Part shown: in pieces, positions 9,598 through 18,729 of the stretch
How the letters are laid out: each line of letters starts with the position of its first letter
Position numbering within the stretch: position 1 is the first letter of the stretch
NCBI GenBank assembly: GCA_945874745.1
Contig: CAMCIN010000011.1
Span: forward strand, 1 to 33,281
Direction: 5' to 3'
From: Akkermansia muciniphila
GTDB taxonomy: Bacteria > Verrucomicrobiota > Verrucomicrobiia > Chthoniobacterales > Chthoniobacteraceae
Length of the DNA stretch: 33,281 nucleotides
Position numbers and translations under genes: made by a program
Notes under the pieces: generated by a model
Databases searched by the model: none
What the model was told of the DNA's origin: nothing
The model's input: the letters and a program-made list of their open reading frames with translations, nothing else

Positions 9598-9702
9598 CTA
9601 GCTCTTATAACGCAAGCGCTTCTTGTGGCGGTTTTCTTTCATCCGCTTCCGGCGCTTGTGCTTTGCGATTTTCGTTTTACGTCTCTTTTTAAGGGAACCC
9701 AT
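9598..9702 (-). CDS. 34-aa basic protein, AURKAIP1/COX24-domain (bS22/mS38-like small ribosomal subunit protein)
   Basis: Not in ORF track (too short). ATG at 9702-9700 to TAG at 9600-9598: [50 protein letters not shown] pattern is typical of AURKAIP1/COX24-domain mini-proteins. Confidence 0.82.
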   Translation of the reverse strand: MGSLKKRRKTKIAKHKRRKRMKENRHKKRLRYKS

Positions 9703-9822
9703 GGGAAGAAATTGGCTGGAGAACTGAGGGGTGGAGAAGCCAACAGGAAAAGCTGACTAACGCAACCCTATTTTAGTTATGTTTCGTTTTTTGTCTGTCA
9801 AATACAGGGCTGACAGTCCCGC

Positions 9823-10704
9823 TCAATACACCAATTTGTTGAGCGGGTACTCAATAATCCCCTCGGCTCCCAGCGCCTTGAGCGCGGGGATGATTTCGCG
9901 CACCACCTTTTCGGGAATGACCGTTTCCACGGCAATCCAGCCTTTCTGGGCGAGGTGCGCCACAGTCGGATTGCGCAGTGCCGGCAGCTCGGCCAGCAGG
10001 GCTTCCAGGCGTTCCTCGGGCAGGTTCATCTTCAACCCGACGTTGTCGCGCGCGGCAAAGGCCCCTTCCAATAACAGCACCAGCCGCTGCAGCTTTCCCT
10101 TTTTCCAGGGATCCTGAAACGCCTTCTTGTTGGCAATAAACTGGGGGGACGACTCGAGAATGGTTTCCAAAATCCGGAGCTTGTTGGCGCGCAGCGACGA
10201 GCCGGTTTCGGTGACGTCGACAATGGCGTCCACCAAGTCCGGCACCTTCACCTCGGTGGCACCCCAAGAGAACTCGATGGTCGCCTCCACTCCGTGGCTT
10301 GCGAGAAAGCGGCGGGTGAGCTCCACCGCCTCTGTGGCGATCACCTTACCCTGCAAATCCCGCACGGAACTGATGGGCGAATCCTCCGGCACGGCGATGA
10401 CCCAGCGCGTGGGTTGGGCGCTGGTTTTCGAGAAGGTCATTTCCGAAAGCACTTCGACATCCGAGCCGTTGTTGTACACCCAGTCGCGGCCGGTCAGCCC
10501 GCAGTCCAGAAAGCCGTGTTCCACATAACGGCTGATTTCCTGGGCGCGCAGCAGGCGGATCACCAGCTCCGGATCGTCGACACTGGGTTTGTAGGACCGG
10601 CTGGCACCGGAGATCGTGAACCCGGCCTTGGCGAAAAGCGCAAAGGTGGGTTCCTGCAGGGAGCCGGTGGGAAGGCCGATTCGAAGGACTTGGGTTTCAC
10701 TCAT
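9823..10704 (-). CDS. hisG: ATP phosphoribosyltransferase (long form)
   Basis: LRIGLPTGSLQEPTFALFAKAGF, FLDCGLTGRDWV, VDAIVDVTETGSSLRANKLRIL, plus C-terminal ACT-like regulatory region. Confidence 0.93.
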   Translation of the reverse strand: MSETQVLRIGLPTGSLQEPTFALFAKAGFTISGASRSYKPSVDDPELVIRLLRAQEISRYVEHGFLDCGLTGRDWVYNNGSDVEVLSEMTFSKTSAQPTRWVIAVPEDSPISSVRDLQGKVIATEAVELTRRFLASHGVEATIEFSWGATEVKVPDLVDAIVDVTETGSSLRANKLRILETILESSPQFIANKKAFQDPWKKGKLQRLVLLLEGAFAARDNVGLKMNLPEERLEALLAELPALRNPTVAHLAQKGWIAVETVIPEKVVREIIPALKALGAEGIIEYPLNKLVY

Positions 10705-10768
10705 AAGAAAGAGGGGCGAAGATTCTAGGGCGGAGGGCGCTTGGCGCGAGGAAATTTCTCGCTTCTTT

Positions 10769-12658
10769 TTAGGCGCGCCGCCCGAACTTGCGCTCCAACT
10801 CCCCGTAACTCAACTGGATCATGGTGGGGCGCCCGTGCGGGCAGCAGTAGGGCAGCTCGCACGCCAGCAGGTCCTCGACCAGTTTGGTCAACTCCGGTTC
10901 GCGCAGCGTGTCGTTGGCCTTCACCGCGTGGCGGCACACGGTTTTGGCGATCAAGTCGTGTCCGAGCCGCAGGCGCGCCCCCTGTAGGGTGGTCTCCCGC
11001 AGCTCGTCGATGATGTCGTGCAGCAGTTGCGCGGGATCCTCCGCCTTGATGAAGACCGGCAGCGAGTCGATCTTGAAGGTGCCCGCCCCAAAACCCTCCA
11101 GCGCGATCCCAGCCCGCTCCAGAAGCTCCATGTTGCGCTCGACCCAGTCGGCGTCTTTAGGCCCCAGTTGTAGGGTCAGCGGCAGCAGTAACCGTTGCGA
11201 GGGCACACCCTGCTGCTCCATCCGCCGTTGCATTTCCTCAAACAAAATCCGCTCGTGCGCAGCGTGTTGGTCGACCAGCACAAGGCCGGACGCATTTTCC
11301 ATGAGCACGTAGAGTTTCCCGAGGACTCCGAGAAAGCGGAAGGTCTCCGGCACCGGACCGGGTGCGGGGGCCGTCTCCACAGGCTCCTGGCGGGCTGGTG
11401 CAGGGGCCTGAAAGGGGCTGGACGCGCTGCCGCCTGGCCCTGTGTCCGGCCGCCCTTGGGCAGGCAGGTGGCCCGCCGCGTGAACGCCCCCCAACGGGAG
11501 CGCCGCGGCCGGTGGGATCGCCAGTGTCGGCCGGGCGGGCTCGGGGAGCGGCAGCGGGGTTTGCGCGTGCTCCATTTCAGGGGCTGCGCCGCGTACCGGG
11601 GAGGCCGGTAGCGGACCTGCGGCCGGTCCTGGCCGGAACTCGGCGCTCCAGCGGGTCCGGTCGCTTTCCAAGGCGGCCCGCACGGCAAGGATCACCGCCT
11701 GTCTAATCTCGGACGGACTCCGGAACCGCACCTCCCGCTTGGCGGGGTGGACGTTGACGTCCACGGCCGCCGGATCCATCTCAATAAACAGGAAGGTGAC
11801 CGGATGCTGTCCCTTCATAAGTGCCGTGTGGTACCCCTCGCGCAGCCCCTGCGAAAGCGTGATGTTTTCCACGGCGCGCCCGTTGAGAAAGCAGACCTGC
11901 TGCTGCCTCGTCGAACGGCTCACCCCCACGCGCCCAATATAACCGGTGATCCGGATTCCTTCGCAACCGCTGGTAGCTGCCTCCGGGATTTCCAGCAGTT
12001 CCGCCGCAAGCGCCGGACCGGAAAGATCGCGGATGCGCTCGAGCAGGGAGGCGGCCGGGGCGAGCTGGAAGGCGATCCGGTCGTCTTGAAGATGCACAAA
12101 ACTAATGGCCGGATGTCCCAGCGCAAGAAGCTGGAGCTGGTGCTCGACATGGCTTGCTTCCGTCGCCTCGGTCCGCAGAAATTTGCGTCTCGCCGGCAGG
12201 TTGTAGAAAAGCGAGCGCACCTCAATCTGCGTGCCGGGGGCGTCCCCACCATCCCGGACGGTTTCCAGCTTCCCTCCCGCGACGAGCACCTCGGTCCCCG
12301 CGAGCGCACCGTGCTCCCGGGTGGAGAGCCTGAAACGCGAGACCGAGGCGATGCTGGGCAGGGCTTCGCCCCGAAACCCGAGCGTGTGAATGGCCGCCAG
12401 ATCCTCGCCCGAGCGGATTTTGCTCGTGGCGTGTCTTTCCAGACAGAGCAGCGCGTCGTCCCGGTCCATGCCCACGCCATTGTCGGTCACCCGGATCAGC
12501 GAAATACCGCCCCGCCGGGTGAGGACCTCGATGCGCGTGGAACGGGCGTCGATGGAGTTTTCCACCAACTCTTTGACGACGGCGGCGGGGCGCTCGACCA
12601 CCTCGCCCGCGGCAACCTGACTGGCCACCTCCTCTGACAGTAACCGGATACGGGACAT
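10769..12658 (-). CDS. mutL: DNA mismatch repair protein MutL
   Basis: IRLLSEEVASQVAAGEVVERPAAVVKELVENSIDA, DNGVGMDRDDA, TLGFRGEALPSI; C-terminal DQHAAHERILFEEM and CPHGRPTMIQLS. ORF track starts at 12709; MSRIRLL at 12658 is the more likely start. Confidence 0.95.
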   Translation of the reverse strand: MSRIRLLSEEVASQVAAGEVVERPAAVVKELVENSIDARSTRIEVLTRRGGISLIRVTDNGVGMDRDDALLCLERHATSKIRSGEDLAAIHTLGFRGEALPSIASVSRFRLSTREHGALAGTEVLVAGGKLETVRDGGDAPGTQIEVRSLFYNLPARRKFLRTEATEASHVEHQLQLLALGHPAISFVHLQDDRIAFQLAPAASLLERIRDLSGPALAAELLEIPEAATSGCEGIRITGYIGRVGVSRSTRQQQVCFLNGRAVENITLSQGLREGYHTALMKGQHPVTFLFIEMDPAAVDVNVHPAKREVRFRSPSEIRQAVILAVRAALESDRTRWSAEFRPGPAAGPLPASPVRGAAPEMEHAQTPLPLPEPARPTLAIPPAAALPLGGVHAAGHLPAQGRPDTGPGGSASSPFQAPAPARQEPVETAPAPGPVPETFRFLGVLGKLYVLMENASGLVLVDQHAAHERILFEEMQRRMEQQGVPSQRLLLPLTLQLGPKDADWVERNMELLERAGIALEGFGAGTFKIDSLPVFIKAEDPAQLLHDIIDELRETTLQGARLRLGHDLIAKTVCRHAVKANDTLREPELTKLVEDLLACELPYCCPHGRPTMIQLSYGELERKFGRRA

Positions 12659-12866
12659 GCGGTCAGCTTCCCCGCAAACCGCTAGCGGCACAAAGCGCAA
12701 ATGCGCCAAAGTTCTTCAGCCCCTCAGGTCTTCCCCTGCAACGTAAGTTTAAATGGAGCCAAGCCCGCCCCAAGGTGTGCTCTCGCTCAATGAAACCCAA
12801 GTGCGTGAAGCGAAACCCGCCGGTTGCCCCAGACGAAGCTCACCAATCTGGCATTCAGAGACGCAC

Positions 12867-12939
12867 CCGCAGATGTGACAGATTTCACGGATGAGACAAA
12901 AGCATAAAAACATCTGCGAAATCTGAGTCATCTGCGGAT
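12867..12939. repeat. Dispersed imperfect palindrome, copy B
   Basis: CCGCAGATGTGACAGATTTCACGGATG ... CATCTGCGAAATCTGAGTCATCTGCGGAT; right arm reverse complement closely matches left arm. Confidence 0.75.
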
Positions 12940-12969
12940 AACTCCCCCGCTCTCCGCCGTAAACCCGCC

Positions 12970-13368
12970 CTAGAAGGCCGTCTGAAAGAGCGTCTGCCAC
13001 GCCCACCACGCCGCCACAAACAAGCCCAGCACCAACAGAAAGAAAACCCACTTCCCCTCCTTGCGATCTCTCCGCCGCGCCCGCGGGGCCGCTACGGCGT
13101 CCGCCTCCAGATAACGGGAGTCGGGCAGCCGGACGTTTCCCCGGGCGCCCGGACTGACCGCGTTGGAAAGATAAGCCTCCCGCTGTTCCTTTTGCCGCTC
13201 CGCGGCGATCTGGGGCGCCGTCTTGATGAACCGCTCGGTGCGTTCCGTGTCTGCCCTGAGCTTCGACTCCAGTTCCGAAATCTCGCGCCGCCGCTTCTCA
13301 AACGGAGTTTCCTGCCGGGCTCCTTTGGCCTTCGACTGGCTTGCAGGCTTGCTGGAACGGAAAATCAT
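12970..13368 (-). CDS. Hypothetical protein with charged coiled-coil region and C-terminal TM helix
   Basis: 132-aa ORF; RRREISELESKLRADTERTERFIK; single hydrophobic segment WVFFLLVLGLFVAAWWAW near C-terminus. Confidence 0.65.
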   Translation of the reverse strand: MIFRSSKPASQSKAKGARQETPFEKRRREISELESKLRADTERTERFIKTAPQIAAERQKEQREAYLSNAVSPGARGNVRLPDSRYLEADAVAAPRARRRDRKEGKWVFFLLVLGLFVAAWWAWQTLFQTAF

Positions 13369-13473
13369 AACGAAGTAAAACGGAATGGGGCGTTTGAAGT
13401 CTGGTTAAAAACAGCGGCTCAGGCGGGGGAGACGAAAACCCGCGCGTGGAACATTCGGTGTTCGGTCGGCCAA

Positions 13474-14094
13474 TCAGCGTGTCGTGCCCGAGATGAGCGC
13501 GATAAAAATCAGGACCCCGACCAAAACCAAGGGCAGCGTGAAGGCCAGACCAGACTTCAGCCAGTACACGAAATCCTTTCCTCCCGTCTCGGCTCCGTAC
13601 TGCGCCGGATACCCTGCATCCATGGCTGAATCGGAGTGGTCCGAGTCCTGCGCGCCGATGCGGGGGATCGTCTTGTTGTAAACGTTCTTGGCATCATCCA
13701 GCGCACTCATTGCGCGGGTGAGCTCGTCCCGCACGTCGCTCCCCTCAAGCGCCCGCAGGTCCAGGCTCTTGAAATAGTCCAAGTGCAGCGTGAAATTTTC
13801 GCGGGCGCTCCGCAGCATCTCCTCGCGGCGCTGGGAGTCGGATTCCTCTCGTTCGATGTAGACCAAGGCGCGAGTGAACTTCTCGATCATCTCGGTCCGG
13901 CCCATTTGAAGCTGCTCTTGCTTGAGGCTCAGTTCCTCGAGTTCGCGCTTCTGACGTTCGATGGAATCTTGCTGGCGCTTCAGGGACAGCAGTTGTTCCT
14001 GCGCTTTTTGTACCTGCGAATCCAGGTGCTCGGGAGACACGTCGTCTTCCGATAAATCAAAGGAGTCTTGCGAAGAGCGTGGGCGGTCTACCAT
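13474..14094 (-). CDS. Hypothetical coiled-coil protein with C-terminal TM helix
   Basis: 206-aa ORF; long heptad region (VQKAQEQLLSLKRQQDSIERQKRELEELSLKQEQLQ); FTLPLVLVGVLIFIALISG at C-terminus. Confidence 0.7.
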   Translation of the reverse strand: MVDRPRSSQDSFDLSEDDVSPEHLDSQVQKAQEQLLSLKRQQDSIERQKRELEELSLKQEQLQMGRTEMIEKFTRALVYIEREESDSQRREEMLRSARENFTLHLDYFKSLDLRALEGSDVRDELTRAMSALDDAKNVYNKTIPRIGAQDSDHSDSAMDAGYPAQYGAETGGKDFVYWLKSGLAFTLPLVLVGVLIFIALISGTTR

Positions 14095-14182
14095 GGGTGA
14101 AGAAGGTTCAACTCTAATCGCACACGCCCGACGGGTGCGCGAGATTTTTCACTAGAAAGAATGCTCCTTTCCCCGGGGGGCC

Positions 14183-14226
14183 GGTCCGCCAAATCCCTTG
14201 CCGGCAAACCCGGCCTGGCGCGGACC
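14183..14226 (-). terminator. Terminator-like two-tier hairpin 3' of the lactonase gene (no clear U-tract)
   Basis: GGTCCGC(14183-14189)/GCGGACC(14220-14226) enclosing GCCGG(14200-14204)/CCGGC(14210-14214), ending 6 nt from the lactonase stop. Confidence 0.45.
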
Positions 14227-14231
14227 ATTTC

Positions 14232-15512
14232 CTACCCGCCGGCAGGCGCGTGGCGCAGGTCCAAAAAGACGATGCACGAGGGGTTGCCCACCGCAGTGTA
14301 GTGGCCCGTGAAGACCAGCCTCCCGGACCCCTGCTGCACTCGGAACGCCGCAATGTTGTCGCCCCGCTGGTTGCAGGAGTAGAGAAACCGGCCGGTCGGG
14401 TCGAAATTGAAGCTGCGCGGGTAGTTTCCGCGCGTCCACTCCTCTCCGATAAACCGCAGCAGCCCGTTCTTCCCTACCGCAAAAACCGAGATGCTGTCGT
14501 GCAGCCGGTTGCCCGCGTACACAAACCGTCCGTCCGCGGACACCATGAGCTCGGAGCAGAAATTGCTGCCGGCAAAGCCGGGCGGCAGGCTCGAGAGGGT
14601 TTGGCGGTGGGAAAGCCGGCCGTGCGCTGCGTCGTATTCAAAGACCACAATGGTGGAGCCCTCCTCCTGCAGGGAGTACAGCCAGCCACCCTTCGGATGG
14701 AAATAAAAGTGGCGTGGGCCGTCCCCGGGCGGGAGCGAAACAGACGGGGGATCGTTCGGGGTGAGCACACCGGCACGGTCGTCAAACTTGGAAACGAAAA
14801 TCCGGTCCAACCCCAGGTCCGAGTGGAGCACAAACTTTCCTGCCGGATCCGACAGGATCATGTGGGCGTGGGTCCGGTCGTGGCCGCTGAAGGCAAAGCT
14901 GCCCGATGGCGCGTGGGTGGCGGTTCTTGGCCCGATGGTGCCTTCGTCATTCTTGACGTCGGATGGCTCGCCGAGGCTGCCGTCGGGAAGGACCGGCAGC
15001 ACCGCGACCGAGCCGCCAAAATAATTGGCCACGAACACAAACCGTCCCGAGGGATGCAGGCTCAGGTAGGTGGGGCCCGCCCCGCCGGAGCGCACGGTGT
15101 TGAGGAGCGTGAGCTGGCCGTCTGCCGGATTCACGGCAAAGGAGCTGAGGGTCCCCTCGGCCGCGGCCCCTGTCTTGTCGGTTTCGTTTGCCGAATAGAG
15201 GCGCGTGCCGGCGGCGTTGAAGGCCAGACAGCTCGGACTGGTGCCCATCTCGACCAGGCCGCGCGGGGTGAGCGCGCCGGTGGCCCGGTCCACTTCGAAA
15301 AGATGAATGCCGCGGCCGTTGCCCGGCGGTAGATCCACCTGGGTGGGCAGCACGTCTTGCAGCGGGGAACTGAAGGTGCCGACGTAGGCCATCAGGGGTC
15401 CCTGTGGCGCCTTGTTTCTGGCCAGCAGCGCAGGGCTGGTCGCTGCGATTTGAACCGCGGCACCCGCTGCTGTTTTGAGGAAGGCCCGTCGGGAAAAGGG
15501 GGGGAGGATCAT
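14232..15512 (-). CDS. Lactonase family (6-phosphogluconolactonase-like) seven-bladed beta-propeller with Tat-type signal
   Basis: SRRAFLKTAAGAAVQIAATSP Tat-like motif; YVGTFSSPLQ, GRGIHLFEVDRATGALTPRG, GPRHFYFHPKGGWLYSLQEEGSTIVVFEYD, NYPRSFNFDPTGRFLYSCNQRGDNIAAFRV. Start placed at MILPPFSRR; ORF track extends to 15599. Confidence 0.88.
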   Translation of the reverse strand: MILPPFSRRAFLKTAAGAAVQIAATSPALLARNKAPQGPLMAYVGTFSSPLQDVLPTQVDLPPGNGRGIHLFEVDRATGALTPRGLVEMGTSPSCLAFNAAGTRLYSANETDKTGAAAEGTLSSFAVNPADGQLTLLNTVRSGGAGPTYLSLHPSGRFVFVANYFGGSVAVLPVLPDGSLGEPSDVKNDEGTIGPRTATHAPSGSFAFSGHDRTHAHMILSDPAGKFVLHSDLGLDRIFVSKFDDRAGVLTPNDPPSVSLPPGDGPRHFYFHPKGGWLYSLQEEGSTIVVFEYDAAHGRLSHRQTLSSLPPGFAGSNFCSELMVSADGRFVYAGNRLHDSISVFAVGKNGLLRFIGEEWTRGNYPRSFNFDPTGRFLYSCNQRGDNIAAFRVQQGSGRLVFTGHYTAVGNPSCIVFLDLRHAPAGG

Positions 15513-15556
15513 GCCCGATGCTGCCCGCGCCCACACTGGCAGGCGACATTTTTGTG

Positions 15557-16414
15557 TCACGCCGCGGGGCGGCCTCGGCGGTAGTCCCGCGGGGCGCACC
15601 GGTGCCGTTTCTGAAAATGGCGGTTGAAGCTGGAAAGGGTGCCAAAGCCGCTCTCCATCGCAATCTGGGTGATGCTATCGGTGGTCTCCCGCAGCAGTGC
15701 GGCTGCGTGGTCGAGGCGCAGCTCCGTGAGGAAATCCCAAAGGCCCCTGCCACTGCTCCGTTTGAAAAACCGGCTGAACGCCGCGGGGCTCATTGCCGCC
15801 GCCGTGGCCACGTCGCCCAGTGTGAGGCTGGGGTTGCGAAACTCGGCCATCAAATGGGCGTAAGCGCGGCCCATCCGGGAGGTGCCCTCCTCGCTGGCGT
15901 CCACAAGGTAGCCCTCCCCAGCGAGCCTCCTTGCCCGGCTGCCGGCCAGTTCGCCCAGGACGCGCAGCAGGCTGAACACCGCGGAGTGCCCTGCCAAAAC
16001 GGGTAGGCTCTGCAGCGTCTCCGCCGCCCGCCGCGCCTGCGTACCCTCAAAAACCAACCCCCGCCGGGCCCTTCCCAATAGGGTCCGTAGGGTCCGCATT
16101 TCGGGCAACTCCAGCAGGGCCGCGCCCGGAAAGGACGCGGGAAACTGCACCACCACGGCTCTCGCTCCCGCCGCAGAGGCGCCGCCCTGGCTGTGCCAAA
16201 AATGGGGCAGGCCGGGCCCGAGCAGCACAAAATCACCCGCCTTAAACGGCTCAATACTGTCTGCGACAAACCGCTTTCCCTCCCCCTCGAGGATCAGGGT
16301 CAGTTCCCACTCGGGATGAAAATGCCACTCCGCATCAAAGGCCGGCTGCGCGATGCTCAGCACCTGCAGGGCGCGTCCCGCACCGGGTTCGATCCGCTCG
16401 TATTTCGGCTTCAT
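15557..16414 (-). CDS. AraC-family transcriptional regulator (cupin sensor + HTH)
   Basis: HPEWELTLILEGEGKRFVADSIEPFKAGDFVLLGPGLPHFWHS cupin; TLGDVATAAAMSPAAFSRFFKRSSGRGLWDFLTELRLDHAAALLRETTDSITQIAMESGFGTLSSFNRHFQKRHRCAPRDYRR HTH_AraC. Start placed at MKPKYER. Confidence 0.92.
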   Translation of the reverse strand: MKPKYERIEPGAGRALQVLSIAQPAFDAEWHFHPEWELTLILEGEGKRFVADSIEPFKAGDFVLLGPGLPHFWHSQGGASAAGARAVVVQFPASFPGAALLELPEMRTLRTLLGRARRGLVFEGTQARRAAETLQSLPVLAGHSAVFSLLRVLGELAGSRARRLAGEGYLVDASEEGTSRMGRAYAHLMAEFRNPSLTLGDVATAAAMSPAAFSRFFKRSSGRGLWDFLTELRLDHAAALLRETTDSITQIAMESGFGTLSSFNRHFQKRHRCAPRDYRRGRPAA

Positions 16415-16424
16415 GTGCGCTTGG

Positions 16425-16463
16425 GTTGCTCCGAAAAAGGCTTTTTCGCGTTTCTGGAGCAAC
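16425..16463. promoter_or_regulatory. Nested perfect inverted repeats in the araC / ferritin-like divergent intergenic region
   Basis: GTTGCTCC(16425-16432)/GGAGCAAC(16456-16463); inside it CGAAAAA-GGC-TTTTTCG (16432-16448). Confidence 0.5.
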
Positions 16464-16527
16464 AATTGCACAATATCAGAAAAGCAGAAGGCAGAATGCC
16501 GCCGCTGTTTTCGGGCATCCTTCACTC

Positions 16528-17967
16528 ATGTCCAGTTCCCCGAATTCCGCGTCCTACCAGTCCTTTCGGAACCTTCCGCCCCTTGCCGGGCTTGCCACCT
16601 TCGAAGCGGCGCAGGCGCCTGGCCTGTCCGTGGAGGCCTGCGTCAACCGGCTCAAAAGGCTCCACTGGAGTTTTCGCCGCCTGCACCAGATCTTTGTGCA
16701 CAGGCTCGTGAGCGAACCGGTTTATGAGCTCAAGATGGCCTTCAGTCTGCATGCGCACTACTGCGCGGAGCATGCCGCCGCGCTGCGTGCGCGGGTGGCC
16801 GAAATGCGGGAGCCCCCCCTCGGGCTCGACCACGTGCCGGACGCGGCCCTCGACCTGTTTTTTGATGAGGTGCTCTCCGCGCCCGATACTGCCGCCTTGT
16901 TGGCAGGCATCTATCGGCACGCTCTCCCCGAACTGCTGGTGGCGCTCGAGTGCTACGCCGCCGCGACCAACCCCCTGGTGGACCATCCGTCCTTGCGGGT
17001 CTGCCGGTTCGCGCTGCTGGAGGTCCGCGAAATGGAGGCGTACGGCCGGCGGGCGCTGGAGTGTTTCGGCACGGAGGCGGCGGCGCTTCCCGAGGTCTGG
17101 ACGGCGAACCTGTCGCTGCTGCTTGCCCAGGCGGGGGGCCTGGACGGGAGCGCACCGCGCGCGGCGGGCGAACCCCGGCGGGCGGGCGCGGAACGTCCCT
17201 ACGTCTTCAACCCGGTTCCCGCGAGGGACGGGCGGTTTTCGGATCCGTACAACATGGGGGTGCACGCCGAGGCGTTTCTGTACGACAACACGCTCCCCGC
17301 GGCGCCCAAGACGCTCATGATGTTTTACAAGCGGCTGCGCGAAATCGACGTGCCGGAGGTCATCGCCTCGATCCTTGCGGAGACCTCCGGAAAGCCGTGG
17401 GAGTATTCGGTAGACATGACGCGGCAGCTTTGGGACGAGGCCCGGCACGCGATGATGGGGGAGGTGGGTTTTCTAAGGGCGGGCGTGGACTGGCGGCAGC
17501 ACGTGCCGATCAACTTCACCTGGTCGCTGGCGCTCAACACCCAGCTTACGGCCATCGAGCGGCACGCGGTTTTGTACTTCATCGAGCAGGGGCTTATGCC
17601 CAAGACAGGCAAGCGTTTCGAGTGGGAGGTCGGCCTCGCCTCGGGCGATCCGTTCGCCGCGCTCGCCCAGGACTTCGACTGGGCCGACGAAGTCCTCCAT
17701 GCGCGCATCGGCCGCGACTGGTATGTGCGTGCGATGGGGGATTCCAAGACCGCGACCGCCTACGGGGACGAATGCTGGCTGCGGGTGCTCATTGACTGGG
17801 AGAAGTACCGGAGCGAGGGCCTCACCGCGCACCAAAACTGGTGGCCCGGCCTTTATGCCGCGTGGTGCGCGGCCCACGGCGCCGAGCCCGACGCGCGCGT
17901 CCTCGCCTTCGCGACAAACTACTCCCAGAAGCGCGCGGATTTGCGCGAGCTCACCGCCTCGGCTTAA
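16528..17967 (+). CDS. Ferritin-like (putative diiron) protein of unknown function
   Basis: 479 aa from MSSSPNSASY; helical, two ExxH motifs in the C-terminal half: LWDEARHAMMGE (EARH) and DWADEVLHARIG (EVLH), with candidate partner Glu residues upstream of each. Confidence 0.7.
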   Translation: MSSSPNSASYQSFRNLPPLAGLATFEAAQAPGLSVEACVNRLKRLHWSFRRLHQIFVHRLVSEPVYELKMAFSLHAHYCAEHAAALRARVAEMREPPLGLDHVPDAALDLFFDEVLSAPDTAALLAGIYRHALPELLVALECYAAATNPLVDHPSLRVCRFALLEVREMEAYGRRALECFGTEAAALPEVWTANLSLLLAQAGGLDGSAPRAAGEPRRAGAERPYVFNPVPARDGRFSDPYNMGVHAEAFLYDNTLPAAPKTLMMFYKRLREIDVPEVIASILAETSGKPWEYSVDMTRQLWDEARHAMMGEVGFLRAGVDWRQHVPINFTWSLALNTQLTAIERHAVLYFIEQGLMPKTGKRFEWEVGLASGDPFAALAQDFDWADEVLHARIGRDWYVRAMGDSKTATAYGDECWLRVLIDWEKYRSEGLTAHQNWWPGLYAAWCAAHGAEPDARVLAFATNYSQKRADLRELTASA

Positions 17968-18006
17968 TCTGAACCCCATGCGCCTAACCCGCACCCTCCG
18001 CCGCCC

Positions 18007-18729
18007 ATGACTAATTCAAAACCCTGTGCCGTTGTCACCGGCGCCGCGCGCGGAATCGGCCGCGCCCTGGCTGCGCGCCTGCTCAAGGAAGGCTACCGCG
18101 TCGTGTTAAGCGATGTGGCTGCGCCTGCCCTGCAGGAAACCACCAGTGCCCTCGGTTCCCCGGATGCCCTCGCGATCCATGCCGACGTCAGCTGCGCGGC
18201 GGACTGCGCGCGGCTTGCCGAGTGCGCCGGCACGCCGGGCGGCATCGCACTGTGGATCAACAACGCGGGGCTCGCCCGCCACCGCGCGGTCGTCGACTAT
18301 ACCGAAGCGGAGATCGAGCTCATGCTGTCGGTCAACCTCAAGGGGACGATTCTCGGCAGCCAGGCCGCCCTGCGGGCGATGGCCCCGCGGCGGGCCGGCC
18401 ACATCATCAATATCATCTCCACCGCGTCGCTGCGGGGCATTCCCTCCGAGACCGTCTATTGTGCTGCGAAGTGGGGCGTGCGCGGCTTCACCCAAGGGCT
18501 CCGCGAGGAGGCCGCCGCCGTGGGGGTGAGGGTCACCGCGCTGCTGCCCGGCGGCGTGGACACCGGGTTCTGGAAGGACGCCGTTTCTCGGAACATGCCG
18601 ACGGAGGACTTCCTCACCGCCGAACAGGTGGCCGACGCGGTGGTGGCGCTGGCGCGGATGGACGCGTCCGTCGTCCCGCAGGAACTGGTGCTGCGCGCAC
18701 TCAAAGACCGGGACTTCGCCCATGTCTAG
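18007..18729 (+). CDS. Short-chain dehydrogenase/reductase (SDR)
   Basis: VVTGAARGIGRALAARLL (TGxxxGxG), INNAGLA (NNAG), IISTASLRGIPSETVYCAAKWGVRGFTQGL (YxxxK). Confidence 0.93.
   Translation: MTNSKPCAVVTGAARGIGRALAARLLKEGYRVVLSDVAAPALQETTSALGSPDALAIHADVSCAADCARLAECAGTPGGIALWINNAGLARHRAVVDYTEAEIELMLSVNLKGTILGSQAALRAMAPRRAGHIINIISTASLRGIPSETVYCAAKWGVRGFTQGLREEAAAVGVRVTALLPGGVDTGFWKDAVSRNMPTEDFLTAEQVADAVVALARMDASVVPQELVLRALKDRDFAHV

Noticed and set aside
12749-13051. 100-aa minus-strand ORF containing GSYPQMTQISQMFLCFCLIREICHICG
   Set aside because: It is largely a translation of palindrome copy B and overlaps the better-supported 12970-13368 CDS; treated as spurious.
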